From assembly GCF_004322705.1 (NCBI RefSeq), contig NZ_SIZZ01000002.1, positions 620,001 to 684,000 on the forward strand: a stretch of DNA of 64,000 bases. Reading direction: 5' to 3'. Origin of the DNA: Dyella terrae. GTDB lineage: Bacteria > Pseudomonadota > Gammaproteobacteria > Xanthomonadales > Rhodanobacteraceae. Both the position numbers and the translations under genes were made by a program. Shown piece by piece: positions 35,850 through 45,663 of this stretch (within the stretch, counting starts at the first letter, position 1; each line of letters begins with the position of its first letter). A model generated the notes under the pieces. That model worked only from the letters and a program-made list of their open reading frames with translations, did no database searches and was not told where the DNA came from.

Positions 35850-36983
35850 TTACGCGCGACCCATCCGATCCGTCTTTATAACGTCAAGGTCGCCTGGGTT
35901 TTCTCCGGTTACAGATACCCTCGTAGCTGTCTGCAACTGCACTCCGGGGTCGGGGGTTGATCGAGGACTTGCAGGTTCGTCGTGCATGGCGCCTCCGTCC
36001 CGAGTCGGAGTCCCGTGCCCATAGGGCTGTCCCGAATGGGGTGTGGAACCTGCATTCAGTCCATGAGGCCTCGGCGAGGTGCCGCTGTGAAATGCCGAGT
36101 GGGCCATGAAGTGGCCGAGTGTTCCCTGAAAGAACATGGCTGCCATCGGAGGCACAGAAATGACTAGTACCGTCAGAAGCACGCCGATGCCACCTTGCTG
36201 CATGGCCTGGAATGTCAGGCTCTCGCTATCGATCTTAAGAAACCAGCCGGCGACCTTGGCGAGCCAGAATGCCTCTCCTACGCGATAGGTCAGCTTCAAG
36301 ACGATGTTGCAAACCACGCTCAAGAGCGCCATCGAGAAAAGGGTCCCTATGCCGTACAAAAGCCATCTTCGAAAGAGCTCCTTCGATTGTTCGAACAGTA
36401 GGCAAAGAATGAACAATGGACCCAAGCCAATGAACAGGCTGATGCCGAACTGATAGAGCAGAAGCATCGCAGCCGCCGCCATCGGGGGGGCCGCAGTGCC
36501 GACCGTTGCCATTGCAATGGCGCGCTCCTTGAGGGAGTGCGCCTCAGCATCTCCTGATGTCACCTGGATGCCCGAAATGATCGAAATGGCGACCTGCGTC
36601 AACGCCAGGGTCTTGTCTATGGAGTCGGCTGTGCCCGAGTTGCGCTTCCCGGTAAAGGCGTAGTGAATCTCCTTATCCAAGCCAACGGTCAGCCAGGATT
36701 GGAGGTCGGTTCCTGCTACTGCCATGGTTGACGATGCGGCGACAACCACCGTGTTTCGTGCGAGCCCCATGACAACGCCCATGATGGGCTCACGAGATCC
36801 GCCCGAGAGGATGCGAAACCCTCGTTGCATAATCCAAAGGGTCAGTAGGCTGAGGGCAGCAGCACTTGCCCATGCGGCAAACCTCCGCATCAATCCATTG
36901 CCAAAATCATCAATCTCGTCGCGGAGAAACTGATAGATCAGGGCGAAGTAGGCAAAATCACCAAAGTCGTCAGGCATGGGCAT
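35850..36983 (-). CDS. virB6: T4SS inner-membrane protein VirB6
   Basis: A 377-residue polytopic protein, part of the inner-membrane platform. It has several hydrophobic helices (for example ASAAALSLLTLWIMQ and MAAAAMLLLYQFGISLFIGLGPLFILCLLFEQSKELFRRWLLYG), the TrbL/VirB6 family pattern. The last ~80 residues are a hydrophilic, His/Gly/Pro-rich tail, a feature of VirB6 in these systems. It sits 36 bases downstream of virB5. Confidence 0.88.
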   Translation of the reverse strand: MPMPDDFGDFAYFALIYQFLRDEIDDFGNGLMRRFAAWASAAALSLLTLWIMQRGFRILSGGSREPIMGVVMGLARNTVVVAASSTMAVAGTDLQSWLTVGLDKEIHYAFTGKRNSGTADSIDKTLALTQVAISIISGIQVTSGDAEAHSLKERAIAMATVGTAAPPMAAAAMLLLYQFGISLFIGLGPLFILCLLFEQSKELFRRWLLYGIGTLFSMALLSVVCNIVLKLTYRVGEAFWLAKVAGWFLKIDSESLTFQAMQQGGIGVLLTVLVISVPPMAAMFFQGTLGHFMAHSAFHSGTSPRPHGLNAGSTPHSGQPYGHGTPTRDGGAMHDEPASPRSTPDPGVQLQTATRVSVTGENPGDLDVIKTDRMGRA

Positions 36984-37019
36984 GTAGTATTTGCTGGGAG
37001 CGGAACTGTGGATTGCCCA

Positions 37020-37784
37020 TCACTTATGGCTGAGTGCCGCCTTCAATGCGACGGCGCCGACGACCTTTCCCCAGGGGCCTTGACCTTGTAGCGCCTTGCG
37101 CGCGTAAACGCCCTGCATCTGTTCGAGCGTACGAATTTGCATCTCGCACTGCTGAACGTTGCTTTGCCATTGCTCGCGCGACTGGGAGATCTTGTTGGTT
37201 AGGCGCTCTATGTCAGCTGCAATCGCCTGAAGATTGCCAGGTGATTTACCAGCCTCATTGATCTGGCGACTCTCAAGCCCGTTAAGATCCTCCTTTGCCT
37301 GATCTAGGGCGGCGAGATACTCCACCGTGTCGTTGAACTGGCGATTCTTCGTCCTGACAATCCCTTCGCAAAGCCTCTGCTGCTCCGCTCTGATGTTGCC
37401 ATCATCCGCGCTTAGGACGCCATTTAGGATTCCAGTTACGTCTCCAAATGACGATGCATCTGACTGACATGACTCGCGAACGCCAAAGTCTTCATCAATT
37501 TTCTGAAATTCGTTTTTGAGCGTTAATTGCGCCAACTCTTTGGGGGCTAGCGTGACCAGCTGGAGCTTCCAGTGATCTATCTGTTCTTTCCATTGCTTAA
37601 GCTCTTTGCTCCAATGGAGGACCTGAGCGCCATGGCGGCTGGCTTGCGTGAAAAACTCGCTGGCCTGAAGCTTGGTGTGTAATGCATCAGTGACGACCCA
37701 TTGCGCATGCGCCGTCTGGGTCGACTGAATGGCGAAAGTTGAAATGATTGCCGCGAAAAGAATATGAAGGGGCTTCTTGCCCAT
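37020..37784 (-). CDS. virB5: T4SS pilus-associated protein VirB5
   Basis: A 254-residue secreted protein with a signal peptide (LHILFAAIISTFAIQSTQTAHA) followed by QWVVTDALHTKLQASEFFTQASRHGAQVLHWSKELKQWKEQI, a helical VirB5-like start. Further heptad-rich helices follow (about residues 150-220), with two or three cysteines. Position in the operon, size and helical content support VirB5, the minor pilus tip component; sequence conservation in this family is low. The start at 37784 has AAGGAA; the longer frame overlaps virB4. Confidence 0.8.
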   Translation of the reverse strand: MGKKPLHILFAAIISTFAIQSTQTAHAQWVVTDALHTKLQASEFFTQASRHGAQVLHWSKELKQWKEQIDHWKLQLVTLAPKELAQLTLKNEFQKIDEDFGVRESCQSDASSFGDVTGILNGVLSADDGNIRAEQQRLCEGIVRTKNRQFNDTVEYLAALDQAKEDLNGLESRQINEAGKSPGNLQAIAADIERLTNKISQSREQWQSNVQQCEMQIRTLEQMQGVYARKALQGQGPWGKVVGAVALKAALSHK

Positions 37785-37834
37785 ATGCTTGTTCCTTGTG
37801 TGGTGTGCGCTATTGGGCGGTAGAGAGTCGCCGC

Positions 37835-40249
37835 TCAACGACTTCCTTTCCGTCGTGCGTAGAACTTTGGAAGCCATTCATTGGTGGGCAGCATTTCGAT
37901 CGAGACGCCTTTGATGTCTGCTTCCTCTTTGAGGACGTCATGGAGAACCTCAATGTTGTCGGTGGAGCTCGATATCACTGACAGTGGGTCATGCAGGCCC
38001 CTCAGATTGAGCTGACATACGCTTGCGAAGTGGCCCTGCTTCACGAGGAATGCGCGTGAACGCTCGTCAAGACCGGTGACGACCTGGTATTCAGCTTCGG
38101 TGAGCTTCAAACCATTGATGTAGTCATGCCTGCTGGCATTCGGATTTGGCAAAAGAATCATCGTTGCAGTCTGCTCGATAAGTGCTGCAGCGATGTCGCT
38201 TGATAGTGCGTCTTCTGGACTCTGCGTGGCGAAAATCCCGAGGCCGTTCTGTTTGCGGATCGTTTTTTGCTTATTCTTCGCAAACTCTTTCAGGCCGCCG
38301 CCACCGTCAAGAATTTTCCAGAACTCGTCCATGACATAAATCAGGCGACGTCCGTCGATCAATCCTTCCAGTCGATGGAGGAGGTAATTGATCACTGGCG
38401 ATCGGGTCTCTGTGTTATCGATGAGATCCGTGTAGTCAAAGCCGATGATCTTGGCCTTGGTCAGATCAATGGTGTCTTCAGGGTTGTCGAATACCCAGCC
38501 CAGTGACTGACCTGAAGTCCACCGCTTTAGCCGTGTGTAGATGCCATCATCGCCAAGGTTGGGGAAGCTGTTCCGAAGATTGGCGAGACCTCTTAGGGGA
38601 ACGGGCGTATCCAGTATGGCCGCGACCGCGCGATGAATATCCTCTTCTTCTCTTGACGAGTAAGCGCTCTTTCCCGCGAGCTCCTTGATAAGAGCGGCAA
38701 GGAACTGGCGATTTGATGGTGTGTCGTCACAATGCAACGGGTTGAATCCCGTGGGCTTCCCATTCTCCAGCGCGAGATAGTTTCCGCCGCATGCTCTGAC
38801 AAAAATTTCGGCTCCACGATCCTTGTCAAAGAAGAAGATGGTGGGAACCGGTTCGAGCTTCTGAACCTGGCTGAGAAGAAAATTGATAAGAGCGGTCTTC
38901 CCGGTTCCGGACTTTCCGATGACGAGCGTATTTCCAATGGCCTTCTCGCCGAATGAGTTCTCGCCAGGGGACGTGGCGTGAAAGTTGAAGTAGTAGGGCT
39001 GTCCATTGGTTGTCTGTAGTGTTGTTACACACGGACCCCACGGATTGCCATCCTTCTTTCCGGAGGCAAAATTGTGCAGTGGTGAAAGGCCAAGGAAATT
39101 CAGGGAACTAACGTTTGCCAGGCGCGTCCGGTAACGCCAGTTCCCGGGCAGTTGTGCATAGAAGGCAGCCATCACGGCGATGTCCTCCTTAACGCTCACG
39201 AACCCCGCGTTGGACAGCTCCGCCCGCGCGGCCGCTAAGTTCTGCGAAAGGCGCTCTTGGGATTCTGCGTAAACTGCAAGATTGGAATGGTATTCGCCAA
39301 GGACAAAGTTCCCCGAAGCGAGTTGATCCATCGCATAGTCGAGCTCGCCGATCTGACTGACCGCTTTGTCTCCGGAGGAGATCATCATTCCCTTGGTTCG
39401 ATCCAGAGCCTTCAGTGCCTCATGACGACCCATCGGGCTGAATGAATGTGTGAGGACGTACTCGAAGCTGAGATACTTGAGGCCATTCAATATTCCGGGA
39501 AATGTGCCTTCCGGGTATTCCTTGATGTTAAGCATTGCGCCGTAGTCATGCCTCCCGTCGGGCTCAGTTATGACGAAATTTCCTGTGCTTGGCGAGCACC
39601 TGAATGTGCTCGTGGCAAGGTATGTGCGCGCAGGCGCGCTGAGAACAGGCACGGGCTCGCTGCTGCGGTTGATGATGTAACCGAACAGCTCGTAGATCTC
39701 CGAAAAGACGATGCCGCCGGCACCCTCATACAGGCCAAGTCGGGAAAGACTGTAGTCTTTCAGGCCGGCCTCGACACCCCCCGCAAGATCCAGGGAGGTG
39801 GATATGGCTTGTTCCTGAAAAGCGCGCAAGTTGTCTGCGCTCAGATTGCGACGCCGCCTTCTTCCCGCCACTACCTCAGGCCGGTAAATCATGGTTAGAA
39901 AGAGATCGTTGACCATGAGGCGCTGGCTTGAGAGAGTTTCAAAGTAGGCGTCGGAGAGCTCTTGATTAAATACGTGATTGAATCTTGAGTCGTCTCGCAG
40001 TCGTCCCTTTCGACGTATGTCGTGCACCCAGAATGCGACATTGTTGAAGTCAGGGGCCCGCAGCGATTGAATGAGACGGTTGAAGGTCGCGTGCCGGTGC
40101 TCGATCTCCCAATCTTCGCGCCCGATGAAAGGATAGCCATCCATACGCCAGCACATGACGTAGTCTCCTCCGTTAGTCCTGGCAACTGTCGGTGAGACAT
40201 GGCTGGAAAGGGGGATGTTGTCTCCAGGATATGCGTTGGGTTGGGGCAC
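37835..40249 (-). CDS. virB4: T4SS ATPase VirB4
   Basis: An 804-residue ATPase that powers assembly of the secretion machine at the inner membrane. Family segments include HATFNRLIQSL, GNTLVIGKSGTGKT (Walker A near residue 445), FFFDKDRGAEIFVRACGGNYLAL and IYVMDEFWKIL (Walker B). The predicted start is a GTG at 40249 with AAGG just upstream; no better ATG precedes it. It follows virB3 by about 40 bases. The length is typical of VirB4. Confidence 0.94.
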   Translation of the reverse strand: MPQPNAYPGDNIPLSSHVSPTVARTNGGDYVMCWRMDGYPFIGREDWEIEHRHATFNRLIQSLRAPDFNNVAFWVHDIRRKGRLRDDSRFNHVFNQELSDAYFETLSSQRLMVNDLFLTMIYRPEVVAGRRRRRNLSADNLRAFQEQAISTSLDLAGGVEAGLKDYSLSRLGLYEGAGGIVFSEIYELFGYIINRSSEPVPVLSAPARTYLATSTFRCSPSTGNFVITEPDGRHDYGAMLNIKEYPEGTFPGILNGLKYLSFEYVLTHSFSPMGRHEALKALDRTKGMMISSGDKAVSQIGELDYAMDQLASGNFVLGEYHSNLAVYAESQERLSQNLAAARAELSNAGFVSVKEDIAVMAAFYAQLPGNWRYRTRLANVSSLNFLGLSPLHNFASGKKDGNPWGPCVTTLQTTNGQPYYFNFHATSPGENSFGEKAIGNTLVIGKSGTGKTALINFLLSQVQKLEPVPTIFFFDKDRGAEIFVRACGGNYLALENGKPTGFNPLHCDDTPSNRQFLAALIKELAGKSAYSSREEEDIHRAVAAILDTPVPLRGLANLRNSFPNLGDDGIYTRLKRWTSGQSLGWVFDNPEDTIDLTKAKIIGFDYTDLIDNTETRSPVINYLLHRLEGLIDGRRLIYVMDEFWKILDGGGGLKEFAKNKQKTIRKQNGLGIFATQSPEDALSSDIAAALIEQTATMILLPNPNASRHDYINGLKLTEAEYQVVTGLDERSRAFLVKQGHFASVCQLNLRGLHDPLSVISSSTDNIEVLHDVLKEEADIKGVSIEMLPTNEWLPKFYARRKGSR

Positions 40250-40288
40250 GTCCTTGGCTCCGTGATATGACTTGAAATGCCTGAACGG

Positions 40289-40585
40289 TCAGGGCGTGAC
40301 TCGACCACCAAGGGGGCTTACTACCCACAGGCCCTCGTGAAGCGCGACATTGGACACGCCCATTCGGGTTTGGATGTGAAGCCCAAGGAGCCTGAAGATC
40401 ATTTCGTCGCGCTTGGCCATCTGTTGCATGGCAACGACGATGAATGGTCCGAAGATCAGCAGCGTCATGCTGACGTACATTGCCAACAGAAGGCACGATC
40501 CGGCTCCAAGAAAGAACGGAACATACGGGACGCCTAGAAACATGGGTGGCCTTGTGCAGCCGCGGAATAGGACGTTCTTACGCAT
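40289..40585 (-). CDS. virB3: T4SS inner-membrane protein VirB3
   Basis: A 98-residue protein with the VirB3 pattern: RKNVLFRGCTRPPMFLGVPYVPFFLGAGSCLLLAMY, that is, the short basic/Arg-Pro N-terminus followed by a hydrophobic hairpin. It associates with VirB4. The start ATGCGTAA overlaps the virB2 stop codon, supporting this shorter start over the frame from 40645. Confidence 0.9.
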   Translation of the reverse strand: MRKNVLFRGCTRPPMFLGVPYVPFFLGAGSCLLLAMYVSMTLLIFGPFIVVAMQQMAKRDEMIFRLLGLHIQTRMGVSNVALHEGLWVVSPLGGRVTP

Positions 40586-40949
40586 ACGAACGAAGCGCCG
40601 AGATGACCATGGCCGCGCATTGTTCTGCGGATCCTTCCTCTCCAATAAGCATTTTGGCGACCTGAGCCGCTGCGCCGATAAGCATCCCTCCTATCAATAT
40701 GGGTGCGACGTCGCTGATTCGTTTGTGCGCAAATGCGATCTGATAGCCCGATAAGATGATCGCGATGGTGACAACGGTCACCGAAGCCAAATTGAGGATA
40801 TTGTTGACGTTGCTAAAGAAGCCGCAGACTTTTTGATCGGCACCGGCCAAGCCGTCTGCCAATGCGATGTCCGGTAGCACAGTTGCGGCGCAAGCGATTC
40901 CTGTCCATGCGAGGAGCTGAAATGTCGTCAGGCGTTCTACTGATTTCAT
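40578..40949 (-). CDS. virB2: T4SS major pilin VirB2
   Basis: A 123-residue prepilin with a long signal sequence (TTFQLLAWTGIACAATVLPDIALA) and two hydrophobic helices in the mature part (NILNLASVTVVTIAIILSGYQIAFA and APILIGGMLIGAAAQVAKMLIG) separated by a short basic loop, HKRISD. This is the VirB2 arrangement. In-frame ATGs at 40997 and 40961 are alternatives; none has a clearly superior ribosome binding site. It overlaps virB3 at its end. Confidence 0.88.
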   Translation of the reverse strand: MKSVERLTTFQLLAWTGIACAATVLPDIALADGLAGADQKVCGFFSNVNNILNLASVTVVTIAIILSGYQIAFAHKRISDVAPILIGGMLIGAAAQVAKMLIGEEGSAEQCAAMVISALRSYA

Positions 40950-41015
40950 TGGTATGGCCATCCTTGGTTGTGCGTTAGCGAATTTGAGTGGTTTCAAACT
41001 GTTGGGTGTTGGGTG

Positions 41016-41771
41016 TCAGAACACAAAAGCGCCGTCTCCATCCTCGCGACCTGACCCACTCCCGATAAACGTCGGCGTGACAACTGACGGACCGTGCGCG
41101 GCCTTTGGGGTGTGGCTTCCCGGAACGCTGGGACTTTGCCTTGCCTGTGACCCAGCATCTTGGTTGCTGGCGTCAAATGAGGGCGAAAGCGCGGCCGCCT
41201 CTTGACGCCCAGTGGCGCGGGCCTGGTCGAGGCGCTTGATGAGATCATCCATCTCCTGGGAATCAACCTGTTCGGGGGAAGTTGATTCCTGAAATTTCCC
41301 ATCCTTCTTGCGTCGAGCCCATGCGGGCGCGCGTGCGGTGCCTCGCATTGACGTCAGTACCTTGCCCACATACCCGTGGCGAAAGCCTGTCGTGAAGTTT
41401 CCTGAGTAGTAGCAACTGATGGCCTTCGGCCAATCACCATCTGCTCTCGTCCGGCACTGTTCGAGTACGCTTGATCCTGCGCGAAGATTGGTGCACGGAT
41501 CGAACGCATCGGCAGGAGTGGCGATTGCGTAGGCGGCAAAGTTTGATTTGTTGAGTTGCGCCAGGCCAAGGGAGTAGTTTCGGCCTGTTCGTTCAAGCAT
41601 GTCGGCGGTGCTTACTGCTTCGCCGAGGTTTTTAGGCTGACGAACCAGGTGTCCGCCGACTACACCAATGGCGTAGGGATTGTAATTCGACTCCACTCGG
41701 ACAATGTGGTGCATGACTCGCGCGGTCTCGGGTGAGACACCGCAGCTTGAAATATCGAGAACAGGTATCAC
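41016..41771 (-). CDS. virB1: T4SS lytic transglycosylase VirB1
   Basis: A 251-residue murein-cleaving protein with an SLT domain in its first ~150 residues. The catalytic Glu27 lies in HHIVRVESNYNPYAIG, with SLGLAQLNKSNF and ISCYYSGNFTTGF following. A long hydrophilic Ser/Pro/Gly-rich tail ends in AFVF. It opens the peptidoglycan for the secretion channel. No conventional signal peptide is visible, as in some VirB1 proteins. The start overlaps the virB11 stop by four bases (ATGA). Confidence 0.92.
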   Translation of the reverse strand: MIPVLDISSCGVSPETARVMHHIVRVESNYNPYAIGVVGGHLVRQPKNLGEAVSTADMLERTGRNYSLGLAQLNKSNFAAYAIATPADAFDPCTNLRAGSSVLEQCRTRADGDWPKAISCYYSGNFTTGFRHGYVGKVLTSMRGTARAPAWARRKKDGKFQESTSPEQVDSQEMDDLIKRLDQARATGRQEAAALSPSFDASNQDAGSQARQSPSVPGSHTPKAAHGPSVVTPTFIGSGSGREDGDGAFVF

Positions 41772-42826
41772 GAGTGCTTCCTCACTATTTCATGATCCGA
41801 AGCACCCGGAGGCCGGAAGTCGATATCGGTGATTCTTCGCTTTCCCTGATGGGAAGCGATATGGACCACAATGTCGATCGTCATTTTCAGAAGGTCCTTG
41901 ATGGTGTTGAATTCGAGACCCGATCCTTCTGCGGACGCCTTGATCATCAGTGCTAGCTGATCCCAGGCCTGCTCTGCGCTACCCGCGTGACAGCTAGTGA
42001 TCGACCCGGGATGGCCCGACGCACAATTGCGTATAAAGAAAAAGGACTCGTCACCCCGAAGCTCCGCAAGGAGGATCCTGTCGGGCTTCATGCGTAGACA
42101 GGCTTCCATGCAGGTCTTGGCGGTTACGTTGCTGTCGCTCTGCCCCCCTTTGGAGTAGAGCAGGTGAACAACATTGGGCTGTTGCAGAAAGAGCTCCCGC
42201 GCATCTTCGATGGTTATCAGGCGCTCGTGTGACGGGATCTGGCTTACCAGGGCCTTCATGAAAGTTGTCTTGCCGCTTCCTGTAGCCCCAGCGACAACTA
42301 CATTCTTTCTGCATGAAACAGCCGCCTTGAAGAACTCAGCGTATCTACCATCTGACTTGAGCTCCAGCATGCGTACATCTTCCGGAGGCATGACCGATTG
42401 TCGATCGGCAAGCTCGCTGAAGAATCCATCGCGTTCATAGTCGCAAAGTGAGCGCGATGTCCTTGAAGGTAGTCTGATCGTAATCGACAAAGTGCCTGAT
42501 TCGCAGGCTGGAGGAATGACGAACTGGGCGCGTTGACCAGTGGGGAAGGTGAGGGAAACGACGGGATCCATCGTTGTAATTCGCTGGCCTGTGTGGCTCT
42601 CGTTCACGACAGCGGTGCAGAACTGGAGTGCGCGTTCGAGTGTCAATGTTGGTGCAGGATGACATTGCCATATGCCGTTTCGTTCGACATAGATCTGGCC
42701 GGGTTTATTGACACATATCTCAGTTACGTCAGGACATTCCATCAGCTCCGCTATGCCAAGCGCAGCGTACTGATGTTGAAGGAATGGGTTTGTAGCGAGT
42801 TTGTGCATGGATGGAATGACGATCAA
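41768..42826 (-). CDS. virB11: T4SS ATPase VirB11
   Basis: A 352-residue hexameric ATPase of the secretion ATPase family, cytoplasmic at the base of the channel. An N-terminal domain (TEICVNKPGQIYVER) is followed by Walker A GATGSGKTT (180-188), the Asp box TIEDARELF, Walker B RILLAELRGDESF and a His box SGHPGSITSCHA. The length is typical. It is linked to virB10 upstream and virB1 downstream by four-base overlaps, so the three should be translated together. Confidence 0.95.
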   Translation of the reverse strand: MIVIPSMHKLATNPFLQHQYAALGIAELMECPDVTEICVNKPGQIYVERNGIWQCHPAPTLTLERALQFCTAVVNESHTGQRITTMDPVVSLTFPTGQRAQFVIPPACESGTLSITIRLPSRTSRSLCDYERDGFFSELADRQSVMPPEDVRMLELKSDGRYAEFFKAAVSCRKNVVVAGATGSGKTTFMKALVSQIPSHERLITIEDARELFLQQPNVVHLLYSKGGQSDSNVTAKTCMEACLRMKPDRILLAELRGDESFFFIRNCASGHPGSITSCHAGSAEQAWDQLALMIKASAEGSGLEFNTIKDLLKMTIDIVVHIASHQGKRRITDIDFRPPGASDHEIVRKHS

Positions 42827-44022
42827 TGCGCTTTAATGGTTTGGCTGAAGTCGACATCTTTCGCAACGAAGATGCTTACGATCGTGCCTTGGTTGATGGT
42901 GACGGTGGCTGGCCGGTTGGCCGCACGTCGAACTGCCTGCTTTGCGATGTTTTGGATGGTTTCCGCCGTATTACTCTCGAACGGGTCTTGCGTGACGATT
43001 CCGCTGCTGGTGCTCGTCTGTGTGGGGCCATATTTGGCGCCTGCGTATTTGAAGGCGTCACTGAAGATGCTGATCCAAAGCGCTGCGGAGATTCGACTTC
43101 CCCAGTGGGCGGAATAGTGACCCGGGTGGCCTGCGCTACCAAGATTGTCAACGCCGGGACTTTCCATGTCGATGTTCACTCCATTGGGAGTAATGGCGCG
43201 CTCCCAGATGACGCCAATTCTTCCTGAGTCGGGTTCGGCGTCGTACTGACCCATTACTTTGGTGCCTTTGGGTAATAGGAGATGCTTACCCGTGAACGAG
43301 TAGACTGGCTCTGTCACCACGCAAGAAGCAAAGCCGGGGTGGTCGGTGATGATCCGAGTTTGAAGTGCGCACCGTATGGAAGTGCCTTGGGCCATCAAGG
43401 TGTCTTTCTGTTCGAGGGCGTAGGCCTTATCGGGTTGGCCGGCTGCGGCTTTGCGGACGCCGGCGCCAAGCGAACTGACAAGTGCATTCGCGGCCGACGG
43501 TTCGGAAATAGCGCCGGGTATGCCGCCGGGTATGCCGACCCCTGGCAGGATGCCGGTGTCTCCCGCTTGCTTTCTGCGTTCAAGGAGAGATTCCCGCTCT
43601 GCGTTCGGCTTAGGAATCAAAGCAAGTTGTGGTGAAGTGGGCTCTCGAGATGTCGGTAAATTGGCCAGAGGGATAGGTGCAGATGGCTGCGATCGGACGG
43701 TACTCGTCCGGATGGGTTTACTCGGTGCAGCGGGTACAGTAACTAGCTCCTCTGGGTTTCGCGTCGGCTCTTTCCCTCCACGGGAGCCAATCGCGCCAAA
43801 TAGCAGCGCAGTGGTGGTGGCCAGAAGGGTTGCGATGGCAGCCATCATCAAAATGGGGCGCGCGCCGCGGCCCTCCGCGGAAAGCGTACTCAAGCGAGGT
43901 GCTGCTTCTTCGAGATTGGGATGTGAGGAGGGAGGGGTGGCCTTTACGCCATCGTCGGGATTGCCTTTGCCTGGTGACTGTGTGCTTTCATTTTGGCGTT
44001 CGTATGGATTCTGTTCGTTCAC
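42823..44022 (-). CDS. virB10: T4SS core complex protein VirB10
   Basis: A 399-residue protein that spans both membranes. It has a hydrophilic cytoplasmic N-terminus, a membrane helix (about 56-78), a Pro/Thr-rich periplasmic linker, and a C-terminal TrbI/VirB10 domain with LMAQGTSIRCALQTRIITDHPGFASCVV and LLPKGTKVMGQYD. The antenna region is near SRISAALWISIFSDAF. It joins VirB7 and VirB9 in the outer-membrane core. Four-base overlaps link it with virB9 and virB11. Confidence 0.94.
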   Translation of the reverse strand: MNEQNPYERQNESTQSPGKGNPDDGVKATPPSSHPNLEEAAPRLSTLSAEGRGARPILMMAAIATLLATTTALLFGAIGSRGGKEPTRNPEELVTVPAAPSKPIRTSTVRSQPSAPIPLANLPTSREPTSPQLALIPKPNAERESLLERRKQAGDTGILPGVGIPGGIPGAISEPSAANALVSSLGAGVRKAAAGQPDKAYALEQKDTLMAQGTSIRCALQTRIITDHPGFASCVVTEPVYSFTGKHLLLPKGTKVMGQYDAEPDSGRIGVIWERAITPNGVNIDMESPGVDNLGSAGHPGHYSAHWGSRISAALWISIFSDAFKYAGAKYGPTQTSTSSGIVTQDPFESNTAETIQNIAKQAVRRAANRPATVTINQGTIVSIFVAKDVDFSQTIKAH

Positions 44023-44792
44023 TTCGTGGCATTCCTTCGAATGCCTACGACGCGCCGGCCATGTCTAATGATCAGATAGGGGTAGGTGCCGTGGACGACG
44101 ATAGTGTCGCCAGAGACGCTTGTATTGATCATGGACTCTTCTCCGTGCGCCTTCTCTCTCGCGAAAATGGCTGGGAAGTCTCCTGAGGGGGAGCCAGGGT
44201 GCCGCGCCATGCGTAGATACGTGAATCGACCGTCGTCGTACGCGTTGACCGGTATCAACCATGGGTGGGTGCGGTCGTGGGTCGAATAGTCGTAGTTGAA
44301 GTTGTAGCGACGTTCCTTCAGAAGATCAGTGCTCAATTCAGGGGGCGCGATCGTCTCCTGCCGGTCTTGAGCGGGGTCAGCCGCGATTTCAGCAGCATCG
44401 GGCGGGGTCACGATGACCCGATATTGAACGCCCCTCTTTTTGGCCTGTTCAATCGTTTTCCAGTCAGTTGCTACCACCTTGAGTTCAAAGATGTAGGTGC
44501 GCGACTCCGTTCGTACGATCAGATTGGTGTCAACGTCTACGTCTTTGGGGCGTACGTAGAAGACATTGTCCCTCCGGGACAGGCTCCAGCCGCTGCTGAA
44601 TCCGCTGCTGAAATCAAGAACCTTTTCGTGCTTGTCGAGCTCGACCTGAGTTGTGATGCCGAGACCTGTGCGCACTTCCATGACTTTGTCTCGCTCAAAG
44701 CCAAGTCGGCTCACGGCGTCTGCGTGTGCATCCACTGTCAGCATTCCGGAAAGAAGGGTGAGGTAGGCGAAAGCTGAGTAGTGCCTCTTCAT
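44019..44792 (-). CDS. virB9: T4SS core complex protein VirB9
   Basis: A 257-residue periplasmic protein with a signal peptide (YSAFAYLTLLSGMLTVDAHA), an N-terminal domain with FSSGFSSGWSLSRRDNVFYVRPKD and ELKVVATDWKT, and a C-terminal domain containing RRYNFNYDYS and TYPYLIIRHGRRVVGIRR, the family signature that binds VirB7. An in-frame ATG at 44867 overlaps the virB8 stop (ATGA) and would add a 25-residue N-region; I chose 44792 because the signal peptide is then regular, but coupling argues for the other start. Confidence 0.92.
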   Translation of the reverse strand: MKRHYSAFAYLTLLSGMLTVDAHADAVSRLGFERDKVMEVRTGLGITTQVELDKHEKVLDFSSGFSSGWSLSRRDNVFYVRPKDVDVDTNLIVRTESRTYIFELKVVATDWKTIEQAKKRGVQYRVIVTPPDAAEIAADPAQDRQETIAPPELSTDLLKERRYNFNYDYSTHDRTHPWLIPVNAYDDGRFTYLRMARHPGSPSGDFPAIFAREKAHGEESMINTSVSGDTIVVHGTYPYLIIRHGRRVVGIRRNATK

Positions 44793-44863
44793 TCGGTGGA
44801 TGCATGAAGGGCCATTGATGCGGCCTGGGCGAATTGAGAGTGAGTGGTTGTGAGCGAGGCATG

Positions 44864-45631
44864 TCATGATGTGGTCTCTTCGATGGCATGACTTTCTCCC
44901 GGTTTGACGCTCTCGCCGAAGTCATCGTCTATCCGGTAGTTCGAAACCTGGAATCCGAGCGGATTCTCAACACGATCCCGTTCATCCATTTTCAATCCAG
45001 GCTTGTAGGAATAAGTCAGGGTAGCGATCTTGCCGTCCAGCAAGACGGACGTCCCGGAAGACTTGGCATATACCGATCGTTGGAATCTAACCGTTGCGCC
45101 GGTGGGCGCTTTGTTGGTTGCGCTACTGTGAAGCACGATGCTCAGGATCCGGACCCGGAGAGCTCGTTCCTTTCCGTACACGACGTACGGACTATCAGGA
45201 TTACTGTCGGCGTAGATTGCGCGATAGGCGGAGGCGACTCCTGGCGACGACATGACGAAAACTGTCTTCCAGTCACGCATGCGCATGATGGCCTCGTCGT
45301 AGGACTCGCGAGCCATGACGTAACGGGCAATGTGGCTGCGATTGACGGCCTCGCTGGTCGTGATCTGGCCGAGCGTGCGATCATCAGCGAGCCGTGAAAC
45401 GGTGGATGTTCCGGTGTATGCGTCGGCCATAACCAGGAAGGGTGTCTTTTCCTTAAGTGGAATGACAAAGATATATCCGCCTGCGAGAACCACCGTGGCG
45501 ACCATCGCTGCCGAAGCAACCCACCATGCGCGGCGCTCGCTCCTTCGGGACATTTCTTCGAGCGTCACCTCGAAATTGATCCCGCGTTTGACGGTCTCTT
45601 CCACTCTCGTTGAGTTTTTGTTCTTGTGCAT
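44864..45631 (-). CDS. virB8: T4SS inner-membrane protein VirB8
   Basis: A 255-residue bitopic protein: cytoplasmic N-terminus, one membrane helix (about 36-57), and a periplasmic NTF2-like domain. SPYVVYGKERALRVRILSIVL and the late NPLGFQVSNYRIDDDF are conserved VirB8 segments. It links the inner-membrane ATPases to the core complex. virB7 precedes it by 32 bases. Confidence 0.93.
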   Translation of the reverse strand: MHKNKNSTRVEETVKRGINFEVTLEEMSRRSERRAWWVASAAMVATVVLAGGYIFVIPLKEKTPFLVMADAYTGTSTVSRLADDRTLGQITTSEAVNRSHIARYVMARESYDEAIMRMRDWKTVFVMSSPGVASAYRAIYADSNPDSPYVVYGKERALRVRILSIVLHSSATNKAPTGATVRFQRSVYAKSSGTSVLLDGKIATLTYSYKPGLKMDERDRVENPLGFQVSNYRIDDDFGESVKPGESHAIEETTS

Positions 45632-45663
45632 TGTTTTGCGCAGGTTGTCTGGAGGTTTCTTCT